Of a stretch of 27,956 nucleotides of DNA, positions 7,582 through 14,959 are shown in pieces. Position 1 is the stretch's first letter; each line of letters begins with the position of its first letter. Location: positions 1 through 27,956 of the forward strand of contig DHAA01000102.1 in the NCBI GenBank assembly GCA_002397275.1, given 5' to 3'. The stretch is from Thermacetogenium sp. UBA4966 (GTDB taxonomy: Bacteria; Bacillota; DSM-12270; Thermacetogeniales; Thermacetogeniaceae). The position numbers and the translations under genes were made by a program. The notes under the pieces were generated by a model. That model was given only the letters and a program-made list of their open reading frames with translations, did no database searches and was not told where the DNA came from.

Positions 7582-8352
7582 GTGGCGAAACCAACTGTTG
7601 CTTTTTTTAAGTTTAGTTCCTGCGCCGGATGCCAGCTTTCGGTGCTCAACCTGGAGCCTGTTCTGCTGGATGTTGTAGGCGCGATAGATATACGCTATTT
7701 CGTGATGGCCAAGCGCCAAAACTTCGAGGGTCCATATACGATCGGCTTTGTCGAGGGGGCGGTGACCTCCCCGAAAGAGCTTCTCGAACTGAAAAAAATA
7801 CGTGAAGAGTGCAGTATTTTGGTGGCGCAGGGCGCCTGTGCCTGTCACGGCGGTCTGCCGTCGATCAAGAATTATTGCGGCATGACGCAAAGAGAGATGG
7901 AGGAGAGGGTCTACAGCGAGCTGTGGGACCTGAAGTCCTTCCCGGCGCAGGGGATCGACTACTATGTCAAAGTGGACGCCTACTTGCGCGGCTGCCCCAT
8001 GGACAAAGGGGAATTTGTCGAACTGGTTAAAAGCGCCCTGAAAGGGGTCAGCCCGCTTTTCCGCTATCACAGCGTCTGCAACGAGTGCAAGCTGAAAGAG
8101 AACAGCTGCCTGCTCCTCACCAAGGGCGTACCCTGTATGGGGTCTGTGACTGCAGCCGGCTGCGATGCTCTCTGCCCCAGCGTAGGCCGGGGCTGCGAAG
8201 GCTGCCGCGGCCCGGCCAGCGATTGCAATGCCGCTTCCCTGGCCAAGACATTTGCTGCTGAACTCGGTTTATCAAAGGATGACGTAGTGCGTAAATTCCG
8301 CAAGTATGCAGGGAACACACCCGAGTTTGGTAAAGGAGCTGATGCGTTATGA
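7582..8352 (+). CDS. NiFe hydrogenase small (delta) subunit, group 3b-like
   Basis: This 256-residue protein carries the proximal-cluster motif SCAGCQLSVLN (Cys14, Cys17), the GACACHGG segment (Cys86, Cys88) and RGCPMDKGE (Cys138). A cysteine-rich C-terminal part (Cys166, 169, 176, 185, 194, 198, 205, 208, 215) should hold the other iron-sulfur clusters. There is no twin-arginine signal or membrane anchor, so the enzyme is cytoplasmic. MAKRQNFEGPY and FVEGAV match the delta subunit of NAD(P)-linked group 3b enzymes better than Mvh-type small subunits. GTG 7582 follows AAGGAGGTG. Its TGA overlaps the next ATG in an ATGA junction, which indicates translational coupling. Confidence 0.92.
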   Translation: MAKPTVAFFKFSSCAGCQLSVLNLEPVLLDVVGAIDIRYFVMAKRQNFEGPYTIGFVEGAVTSPKELLELKKIREECSILVAQGACACHGGLPSIKNYCGMTQREMEERVYSELWDLKSFPAQGIDYYVKVDAYLRGCPMDKGEFVELVKSALKGVSPLFRYHSVCNECKLKENSCLLLTKGVPCMGSVTAAGCDALCPSVGRGCEGCRGPASDCNAASLAKTFAAELGLSKDDVVRKFRKYAGNTPEFGKGADAL

Positions 8353-9662
8353 GTGACAGGAGAATATTTGTCGACTATATAGCCCGCACCGAAGGGGACG
8401 GCGCCATTGATATCATCATCGGCCCCAACGGGGAAATCAAAAAAGCCCGCTGGGAGGTGTGGGAACCCCCCAGGTTCTTTGAGGCGTTTATGGTCGGCCG
8501 CAAATATGACGAGGTTCCTGAAATTGTACAGCGCATCTGCGGCATCTGCCCGCATGCCCACCACCTGGCCGCCATAAGGGCTGTCGAGAGGGCGATGGGC
8601 GTTAAAGTGAGCAGCCAGACAACCCTGCTGAGAGAACTGCTCCACTATGGGGACTGGATTCAGAGCCATACCCTGCATGTCTACTGCCTGGCCGCGCCGG
8701 ACTTTCTCGGCTATGAGAGTGTTCTGGCCATGGCCGGGGAGGGGGAATTGCTTCCGGTCGTCAAGCAGGCCCTGGCCCTGAAGCGCCTGGGCAACGACAT
8801 CAGCGCTACCATCCAGGGGAATGAGATCCAGAACAGAACATCTGTGGTGGGCGGTTTCACCTCGGTTCCCGCAGCTTCGGATCTGAAAAAGCTCCGGGAA
8901 CGGCTGAAGGAAGCGAAGGAATTTGCCTTTGCCACGGTGAAGCTGGCTGATAAAATAGCCTCTCAGCCCCCCTATCCGGATCTGGAGCGCAAGTGCGAGC
9001 ATGTTTCCCTCTATGATAGTGAAAAATACCCGATCAACGAGGGGCGGCTGACTTCCACCGAAGGCCTGGACGCCCCGGATTGGGAATATCCGCAATGGAT
9101 CATTGAAAAGCATGTGCCGGGCTGCAACTGCAAGCATGCGCTGATCAAGGGGAGGGATTCTCTATTCGTAGGCCCTCTGGCGCGGGTGAACAACAACTTT
9201 GATCGGCTTTCGGCAGATGCCCGGGGGGCGGCGCGGGAAATCAGTTTCTCCGTACCGAGCTTCAACCCGTTCCAAAGCATTATTGCCAGGGCTGTGGAGA
9301 CGATACATGCCATTGATACGGCGATCGCTCTCATCGACGAGCTCGGCGAGCCCAAAGATGAGGAACCGAAATACGAAATCAAAGCCGGCGAAGGCTACGC
9401 GATCACCGAGGCAGCCCGCGGTATTTGCTGCCATGGCGGGAAGATCGACAGGAACGGAGTTTGCCGGTCGTGGGATATAGTGGCGCCCACCTCTAGAAAC
9501 ATCTATAATTTAGAGAAGGACTTTCAGGAATTTGTGCCTAAGCTGCTCGACCTGTCTGATGAAGAGCTGACCCTGAAGTGCGAGATGATGATCAGGAACT
9601 ATGACCCGTGCCAGTCCTGTGCAACGCACTCCATCAAGGTAAATCTGCACCGGGAGGACTAA
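8349..9662 (+). CDS. NiFe hydrogenase large (alpha) catalytic subunit, group 3b-like
   Basis: This 437-residue protein contains both pairs of nickel ligands: RICGICPHAH near the N-terminus (Cys64, Cys67) and DPCQSCATH near the C-terminus (Cys421, Cys424). A ten-residue tail follows His427, the usual site where the maturation endopeptidase cuts after nickel insertion. It therefore makes or consumes H2 at the NiFe(CN)2CO centre. The length and the absence of a signal sequence fit a cytoplasmic group 3 enzyme. It overlaps the small-subunit gene by four bases and is followed directly by the endopeptidase gene. No key residue is missing. The group 3b assignment rests on gene order and partner subunits rather than on a phylogeny. 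Confidence 0.94.
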   Translation: MSDRRIFVDYIARTEGDGAIDIIIGPNGEIKKARWEVWEPPRFFEAFMVGRKYDEVPEIVQRICGICPHAHHLAAIRAVERAMGVKVSSQTTLLRELLHYGDWIQSHTLHVYCLAAPDFLGYESVLAMAGEGELLPVVKQALALKRLGNDISATIQGNEIQNRTSVVGGFTSVPAASDLKKLRERLKEAKEFAFATVKLADKIASQPPYPDLERKCEHVSLYDSEKYPINEGRLTSTEGLDAPDWEYPQWIIEKHVPGCNCKHALIKGRDSLFVGPLARVNNNFDRLSADARGAAREISFSVPSFNPFQSIIARAVETIHAIDTAIALIDELGEPKDEEPKYEIKAGEGYAITEAARGICCHGGKIDRNGVCRSWDIVAPTSRNIYNLEKDFQEFVPKLLDLSDEELTLKCEMMIRNYDPCQSCATHSIKVNLHRED

Positions 9663-10139
9663 ATGGAATCTGAGCTTCTCATTATCTGCTGCGGCAATCT
9701 CTATTCATCCGACGATGCGGTGGGGATGCATGTGGCAAGGAAACTAAAAGAGATGAAGCTTCCTCCAGAGGTTAAAGTGATTGAGGCCGGGACACCCGGC
9801 CTCAATCTGCTTGATCTCTGGGAGGGCGTTCATAAGGTGATCATCGTCGACGCGGTGAGCAGCGGCTCAAGGCCGGGAACGATCCATGTTTTCGACGGCA
9901 AATCGCTGCCCCCCCGTGATTTTCTGCCGCTCTGCCTGCACGGGTTTAATGTGATCGACGCCATCATGCTGTCCGCCTCCCTGAACAGTTTGCCTGACGA
10001 CCTGCGGATTGTGGGGGTCGAAATCCTGACTGAGGATGCCTATTATGAGGGGCTCTCCGAGCAGGTGGCCGCCGCGGTGGCGCCCGCCTGTGAGCGGGTG
10101 CTGGAGGAAGCGAAGAAGATGCTGCGCGTTGGTGGTTAG
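9663..10139 (+). CDS. NiFe hydrogenase maturation endopeptidase (HycI/HyaD family)
   Basis: This 158-residue protein has the family signature GNLYSSDDAVGMHV, where the first acidic residue binds nickel in the large-subunit precursor, followed by VIEAGTPG and a conserved aspartate in IIVDAVSSG. It should remove the ten-residue tail of the large subunit encoded immediately upstream. ATG 9663 starts at the first base after the large-subunit stop, so translation is probably coupled. The gene ends inside a GGTTAGT heptamer array that provides its TAG stop; the last residues (RVGG) are partly encoded by the repeat edge, so the native C-terminus may have been altered. Confidence 0.92.
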   Translation: MESELLIICCGNLYSSDDAVGMHVARKLKEMKLPPEVKVIEAGTPGLNLLDLWEGVHKVIIVDAVSSGSRPGTIHVFDGKSLPPRDFLPLCLHGFNVIDAIMLSASLNSLPDDLRIVGVEILTEDAYYEGLSEQVAAAVAPACERVLEEAKKMLRVGG

Positions 10140-10161
10140 TGGTTAGTGGTTAGTGGTTGGT
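10131..10161 (+). repeat. GGTTAGT heptamer array, copy 1
   Basis: Three perfect GGTTAGT units (10134-10154) are flanked by a partial unit and a degenerate GGTTGGT. The stop codon of the protease gene (TAG 10137-10139) lies in the first unit. The same unit recurs on the same strand at 21403-21430. Confidence 0.9.
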
Positions 10162-10412
10162 CGTTGGGAAAAGAGTTAGAATGAAGATTATCGGGCGCCT
10201 GAAGCAAGACTTGATGCTGTCCGGGACGTAATAGGGAGCGAGCGGAATCCACCGACATGGTAGACATCCGATGAAAATAGCAGAACGTTACTTTCCGGGT
10301 AGTTGCTTAACCGGAATTGAGTTGATAAATGGGGAAAGTAAGTTTAGAATTAAGACAATGAGCAACTGAATCCAAACCTGCTTAATGGATGGGAATATGC
10401 TGTGGAGGTCTT
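10140..10412 (+). other. 273-base gap inside the hydrogenase locus
   Basis: No convincing gene is present. A 9-bp inverted repeat, TTACTTTCC (10288-10296) and GGAAAGTAA (10333-10341), encloses a smaller CCGG/CCGG hairpin. No T-tract follows. The last bases hold the TGGAGG ribosome binding site of hypA. Confidence 0.45.
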
Positions 10413-10754
10413 ATGCACGAGCTGTCGCTGATGATGGGAATCGTGGATCTGCTGCGCCAAAGCGCGGCTGAAAACAACATTAAACAGATCACAAAGGTGA
10501 TGTTGGTGGTCGGCGATATGACCATGGCCGCCCCGGATGCTCTGCAGTTTGCTTTTCAGTCTTTTCAGGATGAGGAGTTGTTTCGCGGCGCGGTCTTAGA
10601 GATCCGCAAAGAGCCGGTGCGGGGGGAGTGCAAGGACTGCAGCCATATTTTTGATGTTAAAGATTTTGCATTTCTTTGCCCATCCTGTTCCAGCCCCAAT
10701 GTGCGGGTGGCCTCCGGGAGAGAGCTTTATATTGATTATTATGAAGGAGAGTAA
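10413..10754 (+). CDS. hypA: Hydrogenase nickel incorporation protein HypA
   Basis: This 113-residue protein starts with MHELSLM, where the N-terminal amine, His2 and Glu3 form the nickel site. It has the zinc-binding pair CKDC (Cys73, Cys76) and CPSC (Cys89, Cys92). HypA delivers nickel to the hydrogenase large subunit together with HypB. I start it at ATG 10413, not at the in-frame ATG 10389, because TGGAGG lies just before 10413 and the family always begins MHE. hypB follows after four bases. The length is normal for the family (about 113-118). Confidence 0.95.
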   Translation: MHELSLMMGIVDLLRQSAAENNIKQITKVMLVVGDMTMAAPDALQFAFQSFQDEELFRGAVLEIRKEPVRGECKDCSHIFDVKDFAFLCPSCSSPNVRVASGRELYIDYYEGE

Positions 10755-10758
10755 GAGT

Positions 10759-11427
10759 ATGGTTAAGGTGCGGATGGCAGCGCCTGTGCTGCAGCAAAAT
10801 GACGAAGTTGCCCGGGAAAATAGGGAGCTTTTCCGGGAAAAGGGACTTTTTGTGCTCAACCTGATGAGTTCCCCCGGTTCCGGAAAAACGAGCATTCTGG
10901 AGCGAACCATTGAAAAGCTTGCCGGCCGCCTGAAGCTGGGTGTTATCGAGGGTGATATCTACACTACCAGGGATGCCGAGCGCATTGAGAAATTTGGGAT
11001 ACCGGTGGTTCAGATCAACACCGCGGGTTCCTGCCACCTGGATGCCAGGATGGTGCAGCCCGCCCTGGATGATTTTGTTCTGGATGAACTTGATCTTTTG
11101 ATTGTGGAGAATGTAGGCAACCTGGTTTGTCCCGCTGAGTTTGACCTGGGGGAGGATGCCGCGGCCGCGGTTTTAAGCGTAGCCGAGGGTAACGACAAGC
11201 CTGTGAAATACCCGCTGGTCTTTCGGGAATCGAGCGTTGTGCTGATCAATAAGATCGATCTTCTTCCCTACACCGACTGTGATATCGGCCTTTTGCAGGA
11301 AGATCTGAAGAAAATCAACCCGCAGCTGGAGCTCTTCCAGGTGTCGGCGCGGCTTGACGAGGGGTTCGACCCCTGGATCGCCTGGCTGGAGCAACAGGTT
11401 AAGGCCAAGAAGAAACGCCCCTCTTGA
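10759..11427 (+). CDS. hypB: Hydrogenase nickel incorporation GTPase HypB
   Basis: This 222-residue SIMIBI-class GTPase has the P-loop SSPGSGKTS (residues 37-45), the NKID base-recognition motif and the G-domain metal site formed by Cys92, His93 (SCHLDA) and Cys124 (LVCPAE). It hydrolyses GTP to drive nickel transfer into the hydrogenase large subunit. It lacks both the N-terminal CXXCGC motif and the histidine-rich nickel-storage stretch of some homologues, so it is a short, plain HypB. The start is ATG 10759, preceded by AAGGAGAG. The TGA stop lies within the -35 hexamer of the tRNA promoter. hypC, D, E and F are not in this window. Confidence 0.95.
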   Translation: MVKVRMAAPVLQQNDEVARENRELFREKGLFVLNLMSSPGSGKTSILERTIEKLAGRLKLGVIEGDIYTTRDAERIEKFGIPVVQINTAGSCHLDARMVQPALDDFVLDELDLLIVENVGNLVCPAEFDLGEDAAAAVLSVAEGNDKPVKYPLVFRESSVVLINKIDLLPYTDCDIGLLQEDLKKINPQLELFQVSARLDEGFDPWIAWLEQQVKAKKKRPS

Positions 11428-11452
11428 CAGAGGCGAAATGATCATGCATAAT
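11424..11452 (+). promoter_or_regulatory. Strong sigma-A promoter for the tRNA cluster
   Basis: TTGACA (11424-11429), a 17-base spacer and CATAAT (11447-11452) form a near-consensus promoter. The first tRNA starts 13 bases after the -10 element, so the primary transcript should have only a few leader bases. The -35 hexamer contains the hypB stop codon. Confidence 0.85.
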
Positions 11453-11464
11453 GGTATTTGTCGT

Positions 11465-11540
11465 TGCGGGGTGGAGCAGCGGTTGGCTCGTCGGGCTCAT
11501 AACCCGAAGGTCGCTGGTTCGAATCCAGCCCCCGCTACCA
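11465..11540 (+). tRNA. tRNA-fMet (CAT), initiator
   Basis: This 76-nt cloverleaf has anticodon CAT (11498-11500) and an encoded CCA end. The three G-C pairs in the anticodon stem (GGG/CCC) and the GGTGGAGCAG D-arm are initiator features. Positions 1 and 72 are T and T, so the unpaired acceptor end that marks initiators is kept, but with an unusual base pair in place of the usual C and A. Confidence 0.95.
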
Positions 11541-11580
11541 ATGTTTTTAGATACTGATTTGGCGCAAGAAGATGTTTCAG

Positions 11581-11657
11581 GGCGGCGTAGCTCAGTTGGT
11601 CAGAGCATACGGTTCATACCCGTAGAGTCGCTGGTTCGAGTCCAGCCGCCGCTACCA
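11581..11657 (+). tRNA. tRNA-Met (CAT), elongator
   Basis: This 77-nt tRNA has anticodon CAT (11615-11617), acceptor stem GGCGGCG and an encoded CCA. The anticodon stem-loop TACGG-TTCATAC-CCGTA matches elongator tRNA-Met of Bacillus. tRNA-Ile2, the TilS substrate, would normally have CTCATAA in the loop, so I reject that identity. Confidence 0.93.
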
Positions 11658-11658
11658 T

Positions 11659-11734
11659 GGCCCGTTAGTCAAGCGGTCTAAGACACCGGCCTTTCACGCC
11701 GGTAACAGGGGTTCGAATCCCCTACGGGTCACCA
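11659..11734 (+). tRNA. tRNA-Glu (TTC)
   Basis: This 76-nt tRNA has acceptor stem GGCCCGT/ACGGGTC, anticodon TTC (11693-11695) and an encoded CCA. It starts only two bases after the CCA of tRNA-Met, so the two must be cut from one precursor. Confidence 0.95.
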
Positions 11735-11738
11735 GATG

Positions 11739-11777
11739 AATTCCCTGTCGGTCACATGGCGGGGGATTTTCTTTTTA
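11739..11777 (+). terminator. Probable terminator of the tRNA cluster
   Basis: AATTCCC (11739-11745) can pair with GGGGATT (11762-11768, one G-T pair), followed by TTCTTTTTA. The loop is long (16 bases), so the call is moderate. Confidence 0.6.
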
Positions 11778-11836
11778 TTTGTCGAAGGCCCTCCTGCTTG
11801 AATACACCAATTTTTTCATGGGCGATGGATTATAAT
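11778..11836 (+). promoter_or_regulatory. Spo0A-box match and -10 element upstream of spoIIE
   Basis: TTTGTCGAA (11778-11786) contains the exact 0A-box core TGTCGAA. A perfect TATAAT stands at 11831-11836, but no -35 hexamer is well placed (TTGAAT at 11798 is too far). In Bacillus, spoIIE is switched on by phosphorylated Spo0A at a promoter lacking normal -35 spacing, so this arrangement fits the same control. Confidence 0.6.
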
Positions 11837-11886
11837 GAAATGCATCGTGACAAATTATGGTACAGGGATGGGGGCAGGGAGCGACG

Positions 11887-13494
11887 ATGGCAGTAGTTTT
11901 CGGCAAGCTGCGGCGGTGCGCGTCCTCTGTGCGGGGGATGGGCGCCGGTTTGGGATGGCATCTCGGCACTTTTGTGCTGGGGTTGGCGGCCGGGCGGGGG
12001 ATGCTGGGGGAGATCTCTCCCTTTACCGCTCCGGCGGCTGCTATGGGGGCTCTCTATGTAAACGGCAGGTCAGGCTGGCCGCTCATGGCCGGGGTGTTTG
12101 CCGGCCTCGCCTCCAGGTTCTCGCTGTCTCCAGGGGTTAAACTCTATGGGGAATTTTTTATGGCTGCCGCCATATTTTTTATCGGGCGGCGCTACCAACG
12201 ATATCTGGCCGATTCATGGCTTAACCCCGCAGTTTTTGTCGGGGGAATTAATTTAATTACTAAATATATTTTTATGACGGTCGGCGGCGCAGCCCCGGGA
12301 TTTCTGCCGGGACTGCTCAGCGAGGCCGTTCTGTCCGGAATATTTACCGTGCCTTTTCAGTATGTGTTCAGAAATTATAAGAAACAAAAAACACTTTTTT
12401 CTATACTGCTGCTGGTTTTAGTTTATTATGGGCTGGGAGATTTCCAGCTGGGGGCTGCGAGTTTACGGGAAGTGCTGGGGAGAAGCATCCTTCTGGTGGC
12501 GGCCGGCGGTTGGGGAGCGGGCTGGGGGGCCGCGGCGGGCGTTATTTTGGGTGTGTTTTCCGGGAATCTTGTCACAGCCTTGCCCATGACCGGTTTTTTT
12601 GCGGCGACAGGTTTCTTTTCGGGAATTCTCAAAAGCTGCGGCCCTCCCGGTGTGATTCTGGGGTTTCTTTTGACCAGCCTCTTTTTTTCCGCAAGCTACG
12701 GGCAGCCGGACGCTCTGGCGGGGCATCTCTGGGCGAGCGGCATGGCTGTCGGCCTTTATCTGATGTCGCTGCGCTTTCTTCCGTTTTATCCCGGCAGAAA
12801 GGGCGGGAGCGACCACAAACCCCAGCCTCTCCATGCGCAGGTGGGGGTCGCTCAGCGCCCTAAACCTGAAGAGGCATTGTGCGGGGACAGTTTCGGCGTA
12901 TCTCACCTGGATCCGCGCCGCCTGTTGCTGACTGTCAGCGACGGCATGGGATCCGGGATCAATGCTGCCCGGGAAAGCAGGATTGTGGTAAAATTAGTCG
13001 AACAACTATTGGGACACGGTGTTGACCCGGAGGCTGCCGCGGGAATTGTCAATACCGCTCTTTATCTGCGGGGCGGCGAGGAGAGCGCCGCTACTATTGA
13101 TACCGCCGTAGCCGACCTAGACGCAGGCTCCCTGGAATTTTTGAAGGTGGGGGCGCCCCCCAGTTATTTGAAAAGGGGGGAGGTGATCGAGTTGATCAGA
13201 TCGGTCTGCTGGCCGGCGGGTATCCTGGACGAGGTGGATACCCAGGTTTTGGCTAGGGAGATTGTGCCGGGGGATATCCTGATTATGGCCTCGGACGGGG
13301 TTACCGAGGCAAATCAGTTCGGGGAGACCCCCGACGACTGGATGTACGTCTACCTGCGCCAGCTGCCTTTAGAGGATGCCCAGGTCGTTGCAGACTTGAT
13401 CTTAAAGCATGCTTTGAAGACAGCCGGTTTCGAGAACAGGGACGATATGACGGTTGTCGTGGCGCGTTTCCTGCGGGAAAAGGAATTGGAGTGA
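11887..13494 (+). CDS. spoIIE: Stage II sporulation protein E, short form (membrane PP2C phosphatase)
   Basis: This 535-residue protein has a long hydrophobic N-terminal half (about residues 18-305, roughly ten helices) that includes the SpoIIE-like GRGMLGEISPF segment. A PP2C-type phosphatase domain follows from about 325, with metal-binding acidic residues in CGDSFG (Asp334), SDGMGSG (Asp352), ASDGVTEAN (Asp470) and RDDMTVV (Asp519/520). SpoIIE dephosphorylates the anti-anti-sigma factor SpoIIAA and so activates sigma-F in the forespore. Bacillus SpoIIE has about 827 residues; the missing part is the central region that binds FtsZ and controls oligomerisation. I chose ATG 11887, with AGGGAG five bases upstream, over ATG 11857. 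The stop overlaps the tilS start. Confidence 0.88.
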   Translation: MAVVFGKLRRCASSVRGMGAGLGWHLGTFVLGLAAGRGMLGEISPFTAPAAAMGALYVNGRSGWPLMAGVFAGLASRFSLSPGVKLYGEFFMAAAIFFIGRRYQRYLADSWLNPAVFVGGINLITKYIFMTVGGAAPGFLPGLLSEAVLSGIFTVPFQYVFRNYKKQKTLFSILLLVLVYYGLGDFQLGAASLREVLGRSILLVAAGGWGAGWGAAAGVILGVFSGNLVTALPMTGFFAATGFFSGILKSCGPPGVILGFLLTSLFFSASYGQPDALAGHLWASGMAVGLYLMSLRFLPFYPGRKGGSDHKPQPLHAQVGVAQRPKPEEALCGDSFGVSHLDPRRLLLTVSDGMGSGINAARESRIVVKLVEQLLGHGVDPEAAAGIVNTALYLRGGEESAATIDTAVADLDAGSLEFLKVGAPPSYLKRGEVIELIRSVCWPAGILDEVDTQVLAREIVPGDILIMASDGVTEANQFGETPDDWMYVYLRQLPLEDAQVVADLILKHALKTAGFENRDDMTVVVARFLREKELE

Positions 13495-14927
13495 GATTAA
13501 TGCCCGCTTTCAGAGAGAAGGTGGAGCGCCTGATCAGGGAAGAGAGGCTGATCGCCCCTCAGATGCGGGTCGTTGTCGGGATATCGGGAGGGGCGGACTC
13601 GGTTGCTCTCTTATCTGTTTTAAAGGAGATCGCTCCCCCTTTTTCATTAAAAATTCATGCGGCTCACCTCAACCACCTGCTGCGGGATGAGGCCGCTGCA
13701 GACGCGGTTTTCGTCCGCAGGCTTGCTCAGTCTATGGACATTCCGCTGACAGTGGGTTACGCTCGGGTGGCCCGGCTGGCCGAGACTCGCAGAATGAGCA
13801 TCGAAGAGGCGGGGAGATTGGCGCGCTACAAATTTTTAATTCATGTGGCGCGGCGAGTCGGCGCTCAGCGGATCGCGGTAGGGCATCATACGGGTGATCA
13901 GGTGGAAACGGTAATTTTTAATTTTATGCGGGGCGCAGGCCCTTCAGGAATAGCGGGGATCCCGGCGCGTAACCGCCTGGGGGTAATCCGCCCTTTGCTC
14001 GAAGTGAGCAGGGGAGAGATCGAAGACTATTGCCGCGGCCGCGGTTTGACCTGGCGTGTCGACGCCACAAATCTGTCGACCGACTACCGGCGCAACCGCA
14101 TTCGGGGTGAATTGCTCCCTTACCTGCGGCGCTTTTTTAACCCGCAGGTTGATCGGGCCATCGCGCAGACCGCGGAGATTGTCTCTCAGGAAAATAGGTT
14201 TCTGGAACACCTGACAATTAGGATATGGCGGCAGATAGCAGAGGCTGGCCCGCGGTCGGATTACAGGCTGCCGCTCGCTCAATTCGCGGCTCTTCCCCTT
14301 GTTTTACAGCGCCGTCTGCTGCGCAAGCTGATCTGCGGAAAGGGGTATGCCCTGAAGGATTTTGGGTATCAGAATTACAGCGACTGCCTGAATTTTTTGC
14401 AGAAGTCGCGGCCGGGGGGGGAACTTCACCTCCCTCATGGTTTGAGATTGATAAAAAACAGCAGGTATTTTACTGTAGTGAAGGGCCTTCCACCGGAGAG
14501 CGTCGGGAAAGGGGCGCGGCGTATTCTGAAAATACCCGGGACGACTGAGATTCCTGAACTGGGGCTGTCGATCAGCGCGGAGATCAAACCGTACCGGGCT
14601 GCTGCCGATTGTTTATTATATTTATCGACCGAAAACTACCAGGAATGTTTTGATTATGATAAAATAAAACTACCATTGGTCGTTAGAACACGGCTGACCG
14701 GCGACAGGATACGGCCCTTCGGCCTGAAAGGCACGAAAAAGGTTAAAGACCTGTTTAATGATTTCAAGGTTCCCCTTCATCAACGGGATAGCGTTCCCCT
14801 GGTGGCATCGGACGCCGAGATTTACTGGGCGGTGGGATACAGAAGGGGGGCGGCGGCTCCGGTGACGCAGGGAACTGAAAGGGTTCTCTTGCTGAAGGCG
14901 CACCTGGCAAATACAAACGAAAAATAA
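13491..14927 (+). CDS. tilS: tRNA(Ile)-lysidine synthetase TilS
   Basis: This 478-residue protein has the PP-loop GISGGADSVALL (Ser32 to Ser37), an adenylation domain with AHLNHLLRDEAAADAVFV and GHHTGDQVETVIFNFMRG, and C-terminal TilS domains ending with GTKKVKDLFNDFKVPLHQRDSVPLV. It ligates lysine to C34 of tRNA-Ile2 (CAU) so that it reads AUA. GTG 13491 overlaps the spoIIE TGA as GTGA, suggesting translational coupling; ATG 13500 is an alternative with TTGGAG nine bases upstream. In many Firmicutes hprT sits between tilS and ftsH, but it is absent here. The substrate tRNA-Ile2 is not among the adjacent tRNAs. Confidence 0.93.
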   Translation: MRLMPAFREKVERLIREERLIAPQMRVVVGISGGADSVALLSVLKEIAPPFSLKIHAAHLNHLLRDEAAADAVFVRRLAQSMDIPLTVGYARVARLAETRRMSIEEAGRLARYKFLIHVARRVGAQRIAVGHHTGDQVETVIFNFMRGAGPSGIAGIPARNRLGVIRPLLEVSRGEIEDYCRGRGLTWRVDATNLSTDYRRNRIRGELLPYLRRFFNPQVDRAIAQTAEIVSQENRFLEHLTIRIWRQIAEAGPRSDYRLPLAQFAALPLVLQRRLLRKLICGKGYALKDFGYQNYSDCLNFLQKSRPGGELHLPHGLRLIKNSRYFTVVKGLPPESVGKGARRILKIPGTTEIPELGLSISAEIKPYRAAADCLLYLSTENYQECFDYDKIKLPLVVRTRLTGDRIRPFGLKGTKKVKDLFNDFKVPLHQRDSVPLVASDAEIYWAVGYRRGAAAPVTQGTERVLLLKAHLANTNEK

Positions 14928-14959
14928 TTATAATATTAAATCAGAAAAGGGGGATGAGG

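Noticed and set aside
8067..9137. 356-codon minus-strand ORF opposite the hydrogenase subunits
   Set aside because: It runs across two real, overlapping genes and has no recognisable features.
11581..11657. tRNA with CAT anticodon as tRNA-Ile2 (TilS substrate)
   Set aside because: The stem-loop and acceptor stem match elongator tRNA-Met, not tRNA-Ile2.
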